A stretch of DNA of 64,000 bases, taken from NCBI RefSeq assembly GCF_945859685.1, contig NC_079149.1, forward strand, positions 15,349,118 to 15,413,117. The letters are read 5' to 3'. A program made the translations under genes and the position numbers. The notes beneath the pieces are model-generated. The model searched no databases and had not been told where the DNA came from. It saw only the letters and a list, made by a program, of their open reading frames with translations. Below, one piece after another: positions 46,898 through 56,989 of the stretch. Numbering within the stretch: position 1 is the first letter of the stretch; each line of letters begins with the position of its first letter. The stretch is from Eupeodes corollae (taxonomy: Eukaryota; Arthropoda; Insecta; Diptera; Syrphidae).

Positions 46898-49800
46898 GTA
46901 ACTATACTCTTTTCTAATTCTAAAATCATCAAAATCCATCTTATTCTTCTGCACAAATTATTGTATTTTCAGAAGACCCATAATTGAAGCATTACATAAT
47001 TTTCCTCTGGACGAAATAAAAGCTCGAGAACTGACATCACAGTTGATACACTCAATATTTTCGTTTGTCAAATCAACCCCTAATTTGAACATTCCTTGGA
47101 CATTATCAATGAAGAGCAAAGTAATTTCACAAAACTTTCGTGTTTTTATAACCTTTCTTCAATATTTATTTTTGTTTAAAGGAACATTTATCAGAAATGC
47201 AACGAGTAGAAATAATGTTACGACAAGCTATGGAAACCATAAATGCAACTATAGAACATCAAGTCCGTACTAAAACCAGTGTTTCCCTCCGAACAGATGA
47301 GAAAGTATTCTATAATTACACTCTCCCGAAAACACTACCTGGAAATAATCTGGTGAATCTACAGAAAACTTATATGTAATTTCTTTCGTCTAGATGTTTC
47401 TTTAAGTTTTTGATTTCTTCAGCTGTCAAACAAAATACTGATCCTTCAATATCTAATGAATCTACAAAAAAGTGAAACATTATTGTCTGAAGAACTGACA
47501 ATGTGTTTCACTTTTCTGTAGATTCACTAGAAATTGCAGGGGCAATATTTTGTTTGACAGCTGAAGAAATGAAAAAACCTTAAGAATCATGTAGACGAAA
47601 GAAAGTACAAATTATTGCAAATAAAAACCTATACTTTTTGAATCTAAGCTCTAACTTATCTTCATCAACTTTTCTGTCTAAGACCCCAGCTGAAGATTTA
47701 CAATTAACTCCTAAACACCCGAGAACAGAAGAAATATCAATCGGTCCAGTTCAATTAAAGACAAGTCTAAGAATTTTTAAAAATGATGGTAAACCTACTC
47801 AGCCAAGTTTGTTTCTTGATGAAGATCGTCACAAATCAACAGTTGAAGATACTTTATTGAACTCTGAACATGATGGCGATAAAAATACTGATCTATTGAA
47901 AGAAATCTATAAAATGATGAAAAGTAGAAAATTAGTTTCAGCAGAAGACTCGGATCATGCACCAATTATTGAAGAAGAGAAGATTTGTTATTCGAAAAAT
48001 TTTCCAAGCCATGGCGTAAACATGAATCAATGTGACAATATTACCCAGAAAACTGATTTGGACCCGAAGCAGAAAGAAATATCGTTTGAGAATGCTACTG
48101 AAAAAAGAATTAGCAGAAAACGAAGAACACCTAATCCACTGTTTAGTTTTGTTAATAAGGACCAAGAGTCTAACATCAATAATACGATTACTTCTCTATC
48201 AGCAACAGTAAAAGTGAAGAAATCTGAAAACAAAGAATTGGCAACATCATCATTTAAAGCTCTAAGCCAATATCTAGATGACACACAAATTCGCCAAAAA
48301 TTTAAAATTACTAAAAACCTTCCCGAAGAATATGAAGAAATACCTCAGGAATATCTCAATCAAATATCAAAAATCAAAGAAAGTCTTCTTTTGGCGTTCG
48401 AACAGCTGAAAGAACTAGAACGATCGATACAAAAAAGAAAACGACAAACTTTCTCATCCGAAATACCAACTGAAGATTTACATTTCACTCCTCAAAGCCT
48501 TGAACCCATTAACAAATTTCCACTTATTGATACTAAAAGAAATATTGATGAACCAACTCTGGCTCTTGATGAAGATCAACAGAAAATATCAGTTGAAGAT
48601 ATTTTATTGAAGTCCCAAAACGAAGACGATAGAATTCCTGACTCATGGAAAGATACTTATGAAGTTTTGGAAACTAGAAAATTACTTTCAATAGAAGAAG
48701 ATTCCGAAGACACAGCAATTGTTGGAGAAGAAGCGATTTGTCGAACAAAAGATTGTCTTAACCATGGAATGGACACGAGTCAATTTGATAATTTAAACCA
48801 AAAAACCGACTTAGATCGAAAGCTCGAAGGTATATCGTTTGATAATGTTGAAGAAAATAAAGTTAGTAAAAAAGGAGTTCTGGATACTCTCAGTGATCAA
48901 CTCATGAATAGTGAAGCATTTGTTAAACTTCAAAATTTTATCAAAGGAATAAATGAAGCAGGATCAAGTAATAAAACAACAACATCAACTACAACAATCC
49001 GACCAAAAACAACAATCGCAACAACAACGAAATCCTTGCTTAATTTTGTTAATAAAGATCGGGATGTAAATATCAAACTTCGTATGTCTGTAAATGCAAC
49101 AGTTTTGGGAAATTCCAAGCTCCCAGAAGAATTCCATAAAAATAATACTATCACTTTCAAACCCGCAATAATGAAGACCAAACAAAATAAAAAACCAGGA
49201 TTGATAAAATATGATGAAGCAGACTTGGAGAGAAATACGCGTGGAGTGGTGTTTCCAATTTTTACTTCAACTAGCAAAAGGAAAGCAAAACCAGAAATAT
49301 CGTAATTATACTCTTGTTTCTAACTGATAGCTCTAAATAAGTCTATTCCGTAAAAATGTAACTTATTTTTAGGAAAGCCGTAGTTGAAGCATCGGATAAT
49401 TTTCCCCTGGATGAAATTATTACTGGAAAATTGACTTCACAATTGGTAAACACAATCTTTTCTTCTGTCAAATCGAGTCCCCATTTGAAAATCCTTTGGC
49501 CAGGTTTGATGAAGAACAAGGTGTCTTCACCAAAACAAGTTCAGAATTTCTATGCTATTCGAAATCATGTAAGTTCAAGTCTCTTAGTCTCAAAATCTGC
49601 ACTTTTCTTTAGAATTTACTTCTTTATTCTTAAGGACAATGAATCAGAAATGCAACGAACAGAAATAATGCTTCGTCAAGCTATGGAAACTATAAACGCC
49701 ATTATAGAACAACAAGTCCGTTCTAGATCTTGTATACCCCTAAGAGCAGATTTAAGAGCATTCTACAATCTCATTCTTCAAACACAAGCTGAAAAAAATC

Positions 49801-50231
49801 AACTTGAAGAATATCGTGAAAAACGGGAGACATTATCATCTGAAGATTTAGGTCGAACTCTAGATGATTCACAAATTCGACAGAAATCAAGAATTGTCAA
49901 GAAACTTCTGAAAGACTATGAAGAACTACCAAGTGAAGATCAAGACAGGGTTTCGAATATCAAAGAGAGCCTTCTTTTAGAAGCCGAAGAATTGAAAGAG
50001 CTCAAAGAAATATCAAGAAGAAGAAAACGACAAAATATCTCAAAATTAAAGCCAAACTTGTTGAATCAAAATTCGAATACTTCATCATCAGCTCTTCTCC
50101 AAATCAAGACCCCAACTGAAGATTTACAATTATTAACCCCTCAATATATTAAGCTTGCGAAAACGGCTGAAATGCTTTCGCATAATTCACCTAAAGATTC
50201 TGATTTAACGATTGACTTCGATTCTGTTTAA
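45798..50231 (+). CDS. Unrecognised secreted modular precursor, six exons
   Basis: Proposed join: 45798-46897, 46973-47120, 47182-47375, 47595-49301, 49373-49568, 49635-50231 (3942 nt, 1313 aa plus stop). The frame is open further upstream but begins there only at a TTG; the first ATG is 45798 and starts a clean signal peptide (residues 1 to about 25, FALNTALFLFTTILVDIVVS). A short acidic/helical segment ends in RPKR at 47-50, a furin-type site. More basic sites occur near 344 (RNRR), 653 (SRKRR), 765 (KRKR) and 1248 (RRRKR). An acidic repeat, LDEDRQKITVEDIL and its continuation, occurs near residues 202, 553 and 803. A Thr-rich stretch lies near 950, with many Asn-X-Thr/Ser sites. Two near-identical exon triplets show internal duplication. 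No transmembrane segment or known domain is visible, and I do not recognise the family. Secretion and proteolytic processing are inferred. The stop at 50229-50231 is followed by AATAAA at 50238-50243. Confidence 0.75.
46973..47120 (+). CDS. Exon 2: first copy of the NFPLDEI exon
   Basis: Completes a Lys codon and reads RPIIEALHNFPLDEIKAREL, then TSQLIHSIFSFVKSTPNLNI. It corresponds closely to exon 5 (KAVVEASDNFPLDEI...TSQLVNTIFSSVKSSP). The donor is GTAATT at 47121; a less likely alternative lies 18 nt further on. It ends in phase 0. Confidence 0.7.
47182..47375 (+). CDS. Exon 3: first copy of the helical MQR exon, shortened
   Basis: Follows TTTGTTTAAAG and reads EHLSEMQRVEIMLRQAMETI NATIEHQVR in two parts, matching SEMQRTEIMLRQAMETINAI in exon 6. 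Without splicing it would stop at 47379. A GTAATT donor at 47376 in phase 2 permits an in-frame join to 47595. If that splice is not used, the gene ends here and the downstream part would need its own start, for which there is no signal peptide. Confidence 0.6.
47376..47594 (+). repeat. Intronic long imperfect palindrome (hairpin)
   Basis: The arms, about 47375-47487 and 47497-47609, pair over roughly 110 bp with about 15 differences and a loop of about 9 nt centred on 47492. Both arms share CATTTCTTCAGCTGTCAAAC in the same sense when folded. Both also contain, in their respective sense, an acceptor-like TTTCACTTTTNTGTAG and a frame reading FCLTAEEIKNLKKHLDER or its eroded partner. The right arm runs into coding sequence and its AEEMKKP..CRRKK reading parallels AEELKEL..RRRKR of exon 6. 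It could be an inverted duplication of exon sequence, a foldback repeat, or a source of hairpin RNA. Confidence 0.7.
47595..49301 (+). CDS. Exon 4: two further acidic repeats, basic sites and Thr-rich region
   Basis: The start is chosen at ATCATGTAG because the phase matches exon 3 and upstream TAA (47581-47583) closes the frame. The first codons (RKKVQIIANKN..SSNLSSSTFL) align with exon 6 (RRKRQNISKLK..SNTSSSALL), supporting coding upstream of the first LDED box. It contains LDED repeats 2 and 3, a helical block (DDTQIRQKFKITKNLPEEYE) ending in KRKRQ, and TTTSTTTIRPKTTIATTTK. It ends in phase 2 at GTAATT. Confidence 0.72.
49373..50231 (+). CDS. Exons 5 and 6: second copy of the duplicated exon pair
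   Basis: Exon 5 (49373-49568) follows TTATTTTTAG and ends at a strong GTAAGT donor. Exon 6 (49635-50231) follows TTTATTCTTAAG. The 66-nt intron between them is a multiple of three with no stop, so retention would insert 22 mainly hydrophobic residues. Exon 6 has a predicted coiled or helical run (MQRTEIMLRQAMETI..; EDQDRVSNIKESLLLEAEEL), a RRRKR site, the TPTEDLQLLTP motif and an acidic C-terminus DLTIDFDSV. Confidence 0.72.
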
Positions 50232-50249
50232 GAGACAAATAAATGTGTT

Positions 50250-53200
50250 TTTACCAATTAATTTTCCAAGTCTTTTCAAAACTCCCAGTAGAATCTCAAA
50301 AACACCACGAAGCTCAAAAACACACACACACAAATTAGTAAAGTTCTATCGGTATGAAAACCTATTAAATTGGTTTCTTGAGAGATTTTGGTGGCAACGC
50401 AACGACGACGACGACGGTAGTGTACTTTTGGAAATATTGGAAGGACGAACTCACTCTGGGATTCCGGACTCCTGTTTCTGGTTACTTACAGTTGCAGACA
50501 CATGTGTGCACATTATGGGTGGCCAATTTTCAGCTACATTTGCCGTGTGGTCAATTGATTGATGAATTGAGGACTGGACCAACATCGTCGTTTGGTTGTT
50601 GGTCGTCGATGTCGTCGTAGTCCTTGTCCTTGTTCTCGTCCTTCCAATTTAGTTTGAGGCTGTCCTGTGAACCTCAAAATTATACACCAGTCCTGCTGCT
50701 GCTGCTGCTGTGATATCCACGGTGACTACGTTGTGTTCTCTTCTCTTTTAGCTAAGTGGGTGGTGGTAGTCCAATAAAAGATGCCTTTACACGGTGATGT
50801 GGTCTCGTGGATGCTATAGTCGATGGGTACTTACAAAACCTAGAACAACCTTGAAATCAACCAGCAGCAGTAGTAGCTCCCATCAACAAACGGGAAGGTG
50901 CTCCATTACAGCCACACCCAAAAAGCTTCTATACAAACCCTATCGGGTTGACTGGCTCTAGACCTCACCTCCCCCCTTCATCTTCTAGCCCCTCAAATTG
51001 TGGTTGAGTTCAACTCGATACTCATGTGAGCAATCAATTTCGAATCGGCTCGAAGGACCAGAACCAGAGATATGGAATCCCAGACGATTGTTTGTTGCAG
51101 TAGCAGTAACAGTTCCTAAATGTAATTCTCTCCCTCTCTTTACTTTATGCAGGCTGGTTTTTAGAAGGAAGGAAAGGTCGTGAGGGGACTGGGGCCTGTT
51201 GGAAGGAACTGAGTTTGTATATAGCTGTAACGGTTATTGAATTTTGCCCGATTTTCGGCAGTGACTTTTTGGTTTTAGTGCGAACGATTGAATTCTCTCT
51301 CTGCACTTGAAGGCTTCTGAAATTACAAAATCCACATGCATTTTGGTTGGAGAGAGGGTCGAGGACGAAGAAAGATTGCGCCTGACCTAACCAAAACCAA
51401 CTTACAGGATATCTACACTATACCTATGTCGAATGAAAAGAGGGATATTGGGAACGTATAGGTAGGTACCTATAACTACCTTCCTACTAAGGGTGAAAGT
51501 TTTTAATGCAATTATAGAGGAATGTGGGCATAAGTCCTTATTCAGAGAGAGAGAGAGAGGGACATAGAGTGAGTCCTGAATCCTGAGTCGTGAGCGAATT
51601 GTTTGCAAATAGAAACGATAATAGATAAATCGCTTTTCGATCTATTCGATTGAATTTGGATTGCTTGTTGAAAACGGTTTATGTTTGCTTTTCAAGTTAT
51701 AGGGGGAGGGGTTTGGTTGGTGTTGTATCAATATTAGGTATAACGTGAATGAGGTTGGAAGATAACTTTTTAATAAAGATGCAAGCAAGAAGTTCATACT
51801 TGCTTTGGGTAAAGGTCGTAATTATTATTAATTAAACAAATATTAATTTTTGGGTTATTTTTGAAAAGGGTTTTTGGTGAAAATGTTTTGGATTTTAATG
51901 GAAATTCTAGGAGTTTTTGGAGCATGACATCGTTAAAACTTGTGTTTAAAACTTCTTGATTTCATTCAAGTTAAATAGAGAAATATGTACTAGGTAATAA
52001 AAATCCAGTTTAAGTGCCAATAATTTCCCATAAAATGCCTCAACCAAAAGAACTCCTTTTAAAAATAGTTACTTGTCCTTCCCAAAACACACAAACTATT
52101 CACATAAAACTACACCAAATTGCCACTCTTGGTAACAAGAAAACTGTTGCGAAAATCGTTTTATGTTGCAAATCCCCTCAAGAAGTAAATATTATGCATT
52201 CACTTCACTTAAAGGTCCAAAAAAAAAAAAAAAACAAGAAACCTGTGTAGAAGGAATCAGCATTCTCCAGTTGAAGCTCAAAACATTTCAAATCCGAAAC
52301 CAGCGAAAAACCTTCCAGCCATCCAACTATAAGGACCCACCACCCTCCTGCTGTATTCTTAAATATAATGTTTTTAAGCAATTGAATTCAAATGGGTTGT
52401 GTTGCAGGTTGCACAGCGGAAAAGGTCCTCAAGCTTCATTTTGTGTGTTTTTTAGATTCTCTTCACTCTTATGTTAGGTAAGGTAGAGGAGAGGTAGGTG
52501 TGTGTGTGTTTTTTGAGTTTCCGGCTTTTTACTTTCTCTCTTTTTCTTTTTTCGAAAAAAGGACACAAACAAGAAGAAAGCATACATATATGAAAAATTG
52601 CTATTCCATAGGATGCAGGACGTTTACTGCGCCACTGCTACGCGATAAAATTTATTTTCACTTAACATAATGTTTTACGGTTCCGTGCAAGAGTCGAATC
52701 GAGAGTTTTTTTGGGTTTACGTAGGTACTACTCGGGTATAGTTTTGTAGGTATATGATGGAGGTTTGAGGATACTTTTCTGACTTTAGTCCAAGCAAGTG
52801 TATATATCAAGCCAAATATGTACTTACCTTGTTTTGTGAATTATAAAGAACCACTGGTGCTGGCATACTCATATTAACACGTGTCCTTTTTTGTAGTTTT
52901 GAAAGATGAATTTCGCCACAATTTGTACTTTGTTAAACTAGATCTTATGTAATGTTTAAAATGTTTTACCCGATTTTCGATCATGTTGACATTTTTGGCC
53001 GCAATAAGTCATGACAGTAAAAGCAATTTTAACTAATTTACTGTATATTATTAAATACCAGAAAATATGTAAACTATGAAAGAATCTGACGTGAGCTCCA
53101 GCGGCAGGAGAAACATGGAGATTGTTTTAGTTTATCACGTTTATCTCAAAAACTATTTGTCGTATCAAAAAATAATCTTCTACAGAATTAAAGCTTATTA

Positions 53201-53505
53201 AATTACCTAAAAAAATATGATATTAATTTGTTTGTGCTTGATTTAGTTTGTAAAATAATGGTATGCATTTTTGTGTGTCTGTAACTGTAAACAAAAAAAC
53301 TCGTTGGCCCACTATATGGCTCATTGCCTCCATGCTTAGAGAATAAGTATTGAATCAAGTTACTTTATCATCTCCAACGGTCCCACTCGCTATTGACATG
53401 ATTTCATTAATTTGTAACTTTAAATGAAGGATGACTTTGGAACCAATTTGACAGCTTTTATAATGTCTGTACTATCTCTAATTTTACGTGCCACCCCAAA
53501 ATGTT
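50250..53505. other. Non-coding stretch downstream of the secreted gene
   Basis: No gene is supported. A CTG repeat (about 50692-50712), a GACGAC tract (50405-50416), an AG tract (51545-51560) and patches of more balanced composition are present. Short open frames have no domains. Confidence 0.4.
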
Positions 53506-53509
53506 CCTG

Positions 53510-53830
53510 TTGCTTACTGGTAGAGTGATGAGAAAATTCCATCAGTAGCAGTCAGCCCTAGAACCCATTTGCTAAGTACACTATCAGTGATTCCACGCCC
53601 TGTTGCAAGGTCACCCATACTCTTTATTCCACGCATTAAAGTTTGTTTAATCGTCTGGTCCGACGATACCCCTGTCAAAAATCGGTCAGTTCTTCTCATA
53701 GTAAAGTAACCCTCTTGCACAAAGCTTTTAAATTCATCTGGGGTCATCACTGAAGGCAGTTTTATCATGTCCTGCAAATACAGGTGACATGATTTGGCGT
53801 ACGAGAGTTTTCAAGATTAACCCGAAAAAC
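53510..53830 (-). pseudogene. Repeat-encoded ORF fragment of unknown class
   Basis: The minus-strand frame reads AKSCHLYLQDMIKLPSVMTP, then DEFKSFVQEGYFTMRRTDRF, LTGVSSDQTIKQTLMRGIKS and MGDLATGRGITDSVLSKWVL. I recognise the block order (AKS..YLQ, then R.SDR...G.STD..I.Q.LMR, then L..GRG.T) from uncharacterised, multi-copy arthropod proteins, but cannot name a domain. Both ends are truncated. Confidence 0.5.
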
Positions 53831-53929
53831 CGAAAATAACCTTATGTTTGTTGTTCTTAACTTGAACGGAAATTGCTCAGGAATGTTCTCCTGCGGTACT
53901 AAGAAAAACCTCAAATTTTATAATTCCAA

Positions 53930-54125
53930 TTTATTCTCTAGATGAAGAACCATGTACGAGCAATGAACACAATTATTGAATTTGGCATACCACAAGGCAG
54001 TTTTCTGGTACCAACACTATTAACGTAATATAAGGATTCTAAAACATCATCAACACTCTCATAGCCTACTATCGGTATATTAACTGCATGTTTAAGCAAA
54101 GTGTCAAAGTTTTCAAGTGTCAAAA
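53930..54125 (+). mobile_element. LINE RT motif fragment
   Basis: The plus-strand reading EFGIPQGSFLVPTLLT is the PQG box of a LINE polymerase (usually G.PQGS.LGP.LF); downstream residues are scrambled by stops. Too short for a clade call. Confidence 0.4.
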
Positions 54126-54218
54126 CATTGAGTTAGCTTTGTCAGTTGTATGAGCTAACAACACGCCTTTTTGCAATTTAAATATTGACAATTTTCTGAC
54201 TCAGTTTGAGGTCCGTGA

Positions 54219-56215
54219 GCGCACACTCAAAGGGATATATTACCCTTATTATTATGTAGACACAGTGTGAGAACTAGGAAAGGGAGGGAGGGTTTGAAAG
54301 GAGATGTCGGTGCACATTGGTTTTAAATTCCTGAATATTGCAATAGCTGGGAAAGACAGAGTGTGGCAAGGCATTCCACATTCGCATAGTACGGCTAAAG
54401 AACGAATCTCTGTACTTGACAGTACGACCGAAGTTGGGCTCGAGTGTATATTGATGAGCATTCCTAGAAGCGCGAGTATTACGGTTGAACTGTTTAAGGG
54501 GAGGAATGCAGCTGGCTATTTCTCTAGAGCATAAACCATTAAAATAACGGTAAAAGAGGGTGAGACAAGAAACATTTCGACGATGATCAAGTGACGTAAA
54601 TGATCTTATGATGGTAATATCACCAATCAGTCTACATGCTCTACGTTCAATACTGTCCAAGAGGCTTAAGTAAGTTGCAGGAGCACCAGCCCAGATATGG
54701 GAGTTATACTCAAGCTTTGGACGTATATAAGTCTTGTTAATAACAGCCAGATCAGAGGGGGAGAAAAACTTCTTGCATCGCCTTAGAAAACCCAAACATC
54801 TTGCGGCATTTTTGGCGACATCGCGTATGTGATCGTTCCACAAAAGGTGGTTGGTGATACACATACCAAGAATATCGAGATGTTCAGTTTCCTCGATGCA
54901 AGTGCCATTTATGGATAATGGCAGGGGGGTATATTTCGCTTTAACGATACAAGACAGCATTGCGTTTTTGAAGCATTAAATTCCACGCGGTTTCTTATTC
55001 CCCATTGTACAATGCTGTTTAGGTCGGAATTTAATGAGCTTATCATATTTTGTCGTTGCAGTTCCACATCCGAAGAAGAGGGGTGTGAATCTGAAAACGA
55101 ATATGAAAAGCTAAGAGTACTATCGTCAGCGAAACAATGTATTGGATTAGATGTTGCAGACAGGAGATCATTAATAAAAATGAGAAAGAGTGTTGGAGAT
55201 AGAACAGAGCCCTGGGGCACACCAGCATTTATTTTGTGGTTTTCAGACTTGAATCCATCCAATACAACTTGTATTGAACGATTCGAAAGGTAATTACTAA
55301 TCCAATGAAGCAGGGATTCATGAAAACCGAAAGCACGCATTTTCGATAAGAGAGCCTGATGCCAAACCCTATCAAATGCTTTTGAAATATATAGTGCAAT
55401 AATCTTACTTTCTCCAAAACTATGTAAAGATTTGTTCCACTGTTCGGTGAGATGAACCATGAGATCACCAGTGGACCTATTGCTACGAAAGCCATACTGT
55501 CGGTCATTAAGAAGCTTCCGTTCTTCAAGATATTTCTTGAGCTGATAATTAATCAGCGTTTCCATGACCTTGGAAAGAAGGGACGTAAGTGCAATCGGTG
55601 GATAATTAGACGGTGAGGAAGATTCGCCTTTTTTGGGAATAGGCTGGACAAATGCTGTTTTCCATCCGCTCGGAACGAGACCTGAGGAGTAGGACAGATG
55701 AAAAAGCTTACGCAGTGGTTTTGCCAGCGATGAAGAACACCTCTTCAGAACAATAGCGGGGATACCATCCGGACCAGCAGATTTGTGTATGTTAAGATCT
55801 TTTAGGACTCTCGCTACAGTACGAGTGCGAAAAAAAATTTGCCCCATAGAATCATTAACTCGCTCAAGTACAGGCGGAGTCATAACACTCACTGGCAGCG
55901 TTGAATTGGCGGCGAACTGCCTAGCAAAGAGATTTGCTTTCTCTAAAGAGCTAACAAATGGAGTGTCATTCACAACGAGCGTAGGAACCGAGGAAGAGGA
56001 AGAATTCCTCATATTTTTTACAAATGACCAAAAATTTTTACTGCCTTTGGGACATTGCAGTATTTTTTGCCGTAATTTTTGGTCATGTAAAAATTTGGTC
56101 CGTCGAATATGGACGTTGCAGGTCTTCCTGGCTTGCTTGAACTTATTCCGGTTTTCCTCATTTGGATTGGCTTTAAAACAACGGAAACTTACCTTCTTGA
56201 CCCTAATAACCTCTT
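54219..56215 (-). mobile_element. CR1/jockey-type LINE, copy B (5'-truncated)
   Basis: Minus-strand frames 56012-54909 (367 codons) and 54960-54274 (228 codons) meet at a frameshift near 54930. Before them, reading continues upstream into a basic pre-RT linker (RTKFLHDQKLRQKILQCPKG) to about 56200. Motifs: HKSAGPDGIPAIVLKR, AFVQPIPKKGESSSPSNYPP, RQYGFRSNRSTGD, YISKAFDRVWHQALLSKMRA, GVPQGSVLSPTLFLIFINDL, CFADDSTLSFSYSFSD, and a C-terminal MRMWNALPHSVFPSYCNIQE. The usual Asp before I-S-K-A-F-D is Tyr, so one metal-binding residue is lost. The endonuclease is missing; a short duplication (CTTGACCCTAATAACC) marks the truncated 5' edge. Very similar to copy A. Confidence 0.88.
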
Positions 56216-56274
56216 GACCCTAATAACCGTTAAGCTAAAAACACCACAATCGAATTTCGAAATTCTAATTATGC

Positions 56275-56880
56275 AGAAATTTCTTTTTGTGCTAATTTAG
56301 TGCTCTAATCCCGACTAGGTTCAAAAATCTATTCCCCCTCAAACTTGTGGTGTTTCCAGCTTGACGTCGACCACACCTTTAAATTCATAATTTAAAAAAA
56401 ATCAATGTGACGGAGATTAGGATTCTTTTTGGGCTCCTTCCCAAGTTAGCGAATTTCCTAATTAGTGTCTCCACCCCTTACCCCCTAAACTGAGCCGAAA
56501 AGATGTAATTTTTGGAGACTTTCTAAACTTATGATGGGGTCGTTAAGTGATATTTTTGTGCTCCTTAGTTCGCGGAACTCCAAATTGTATTTTTAAGCCC
56601 ATATCCAAAAACTCAAGTCGTAAAGCTAAAACTTTTGCAGACTCTCGATCAAACACAATTTTAAAAATCTTATGATGGGGTGATTTAGGGGTCTTTTTGT
56701 ACTAATTTAGTGTTCTAATCAAACTTGTAGTGTTTCTAGTTTGACGTCAAGCTGGAAACACCATACCTTTCAATTCTTAATTTCAAAATCTGATAATGTA
56801 GGAATTAAGGGCTCTTCTTGGGCTCCTAGGTTAGTGAAACACAATTTGGTATCTCAAACCCTTACCGCCTTGGATAGACT
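56275..56880. repeat. Degenerate tandem array, ~120-150 bp units
   Basis: A block like TTTTTGNGCTCCTTAGTTAG recurs at about 56277, 56429, 56549, 56688 and 56811. Each is preceded by a block like AATCTTATGATGGGGTGATT (about 56401, 56526, 56666, 56787). AAACTTGTGGTGTTTCCAGC is followed by TTGACGTC in two of the units. Non-coding and clearly diverged; it follows the 5' edge of copy B. Confidence 0.55.
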
Positions 56881-56989
56881 TTGCTACATGTGGATTTAAG
56901 TAAAAATCTTATGTTTTTGGACAAGACAGATTTTTGACTTACGGCTTTTTTAATAAGTTTAATTGAAGATATTGGAGATATAACAAGCA

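Noticed and set aside
47480..47505. Direct coding similarity of the hairpin loop region (GAAACATTATTGTCTGAAGAAC) to the exon 6 ETLSSEDL segment
   Set aside because: The segment is itself part of the palindrome and the match is short with frame-disrupting gaps; not reliable by eye.
46123..49277. Minus-strand open frames opposite the secreted gene (for example 48930-49277)
   Set aside because: They are shadows produced by the gene's biased codon content; no starts or domains of their own.
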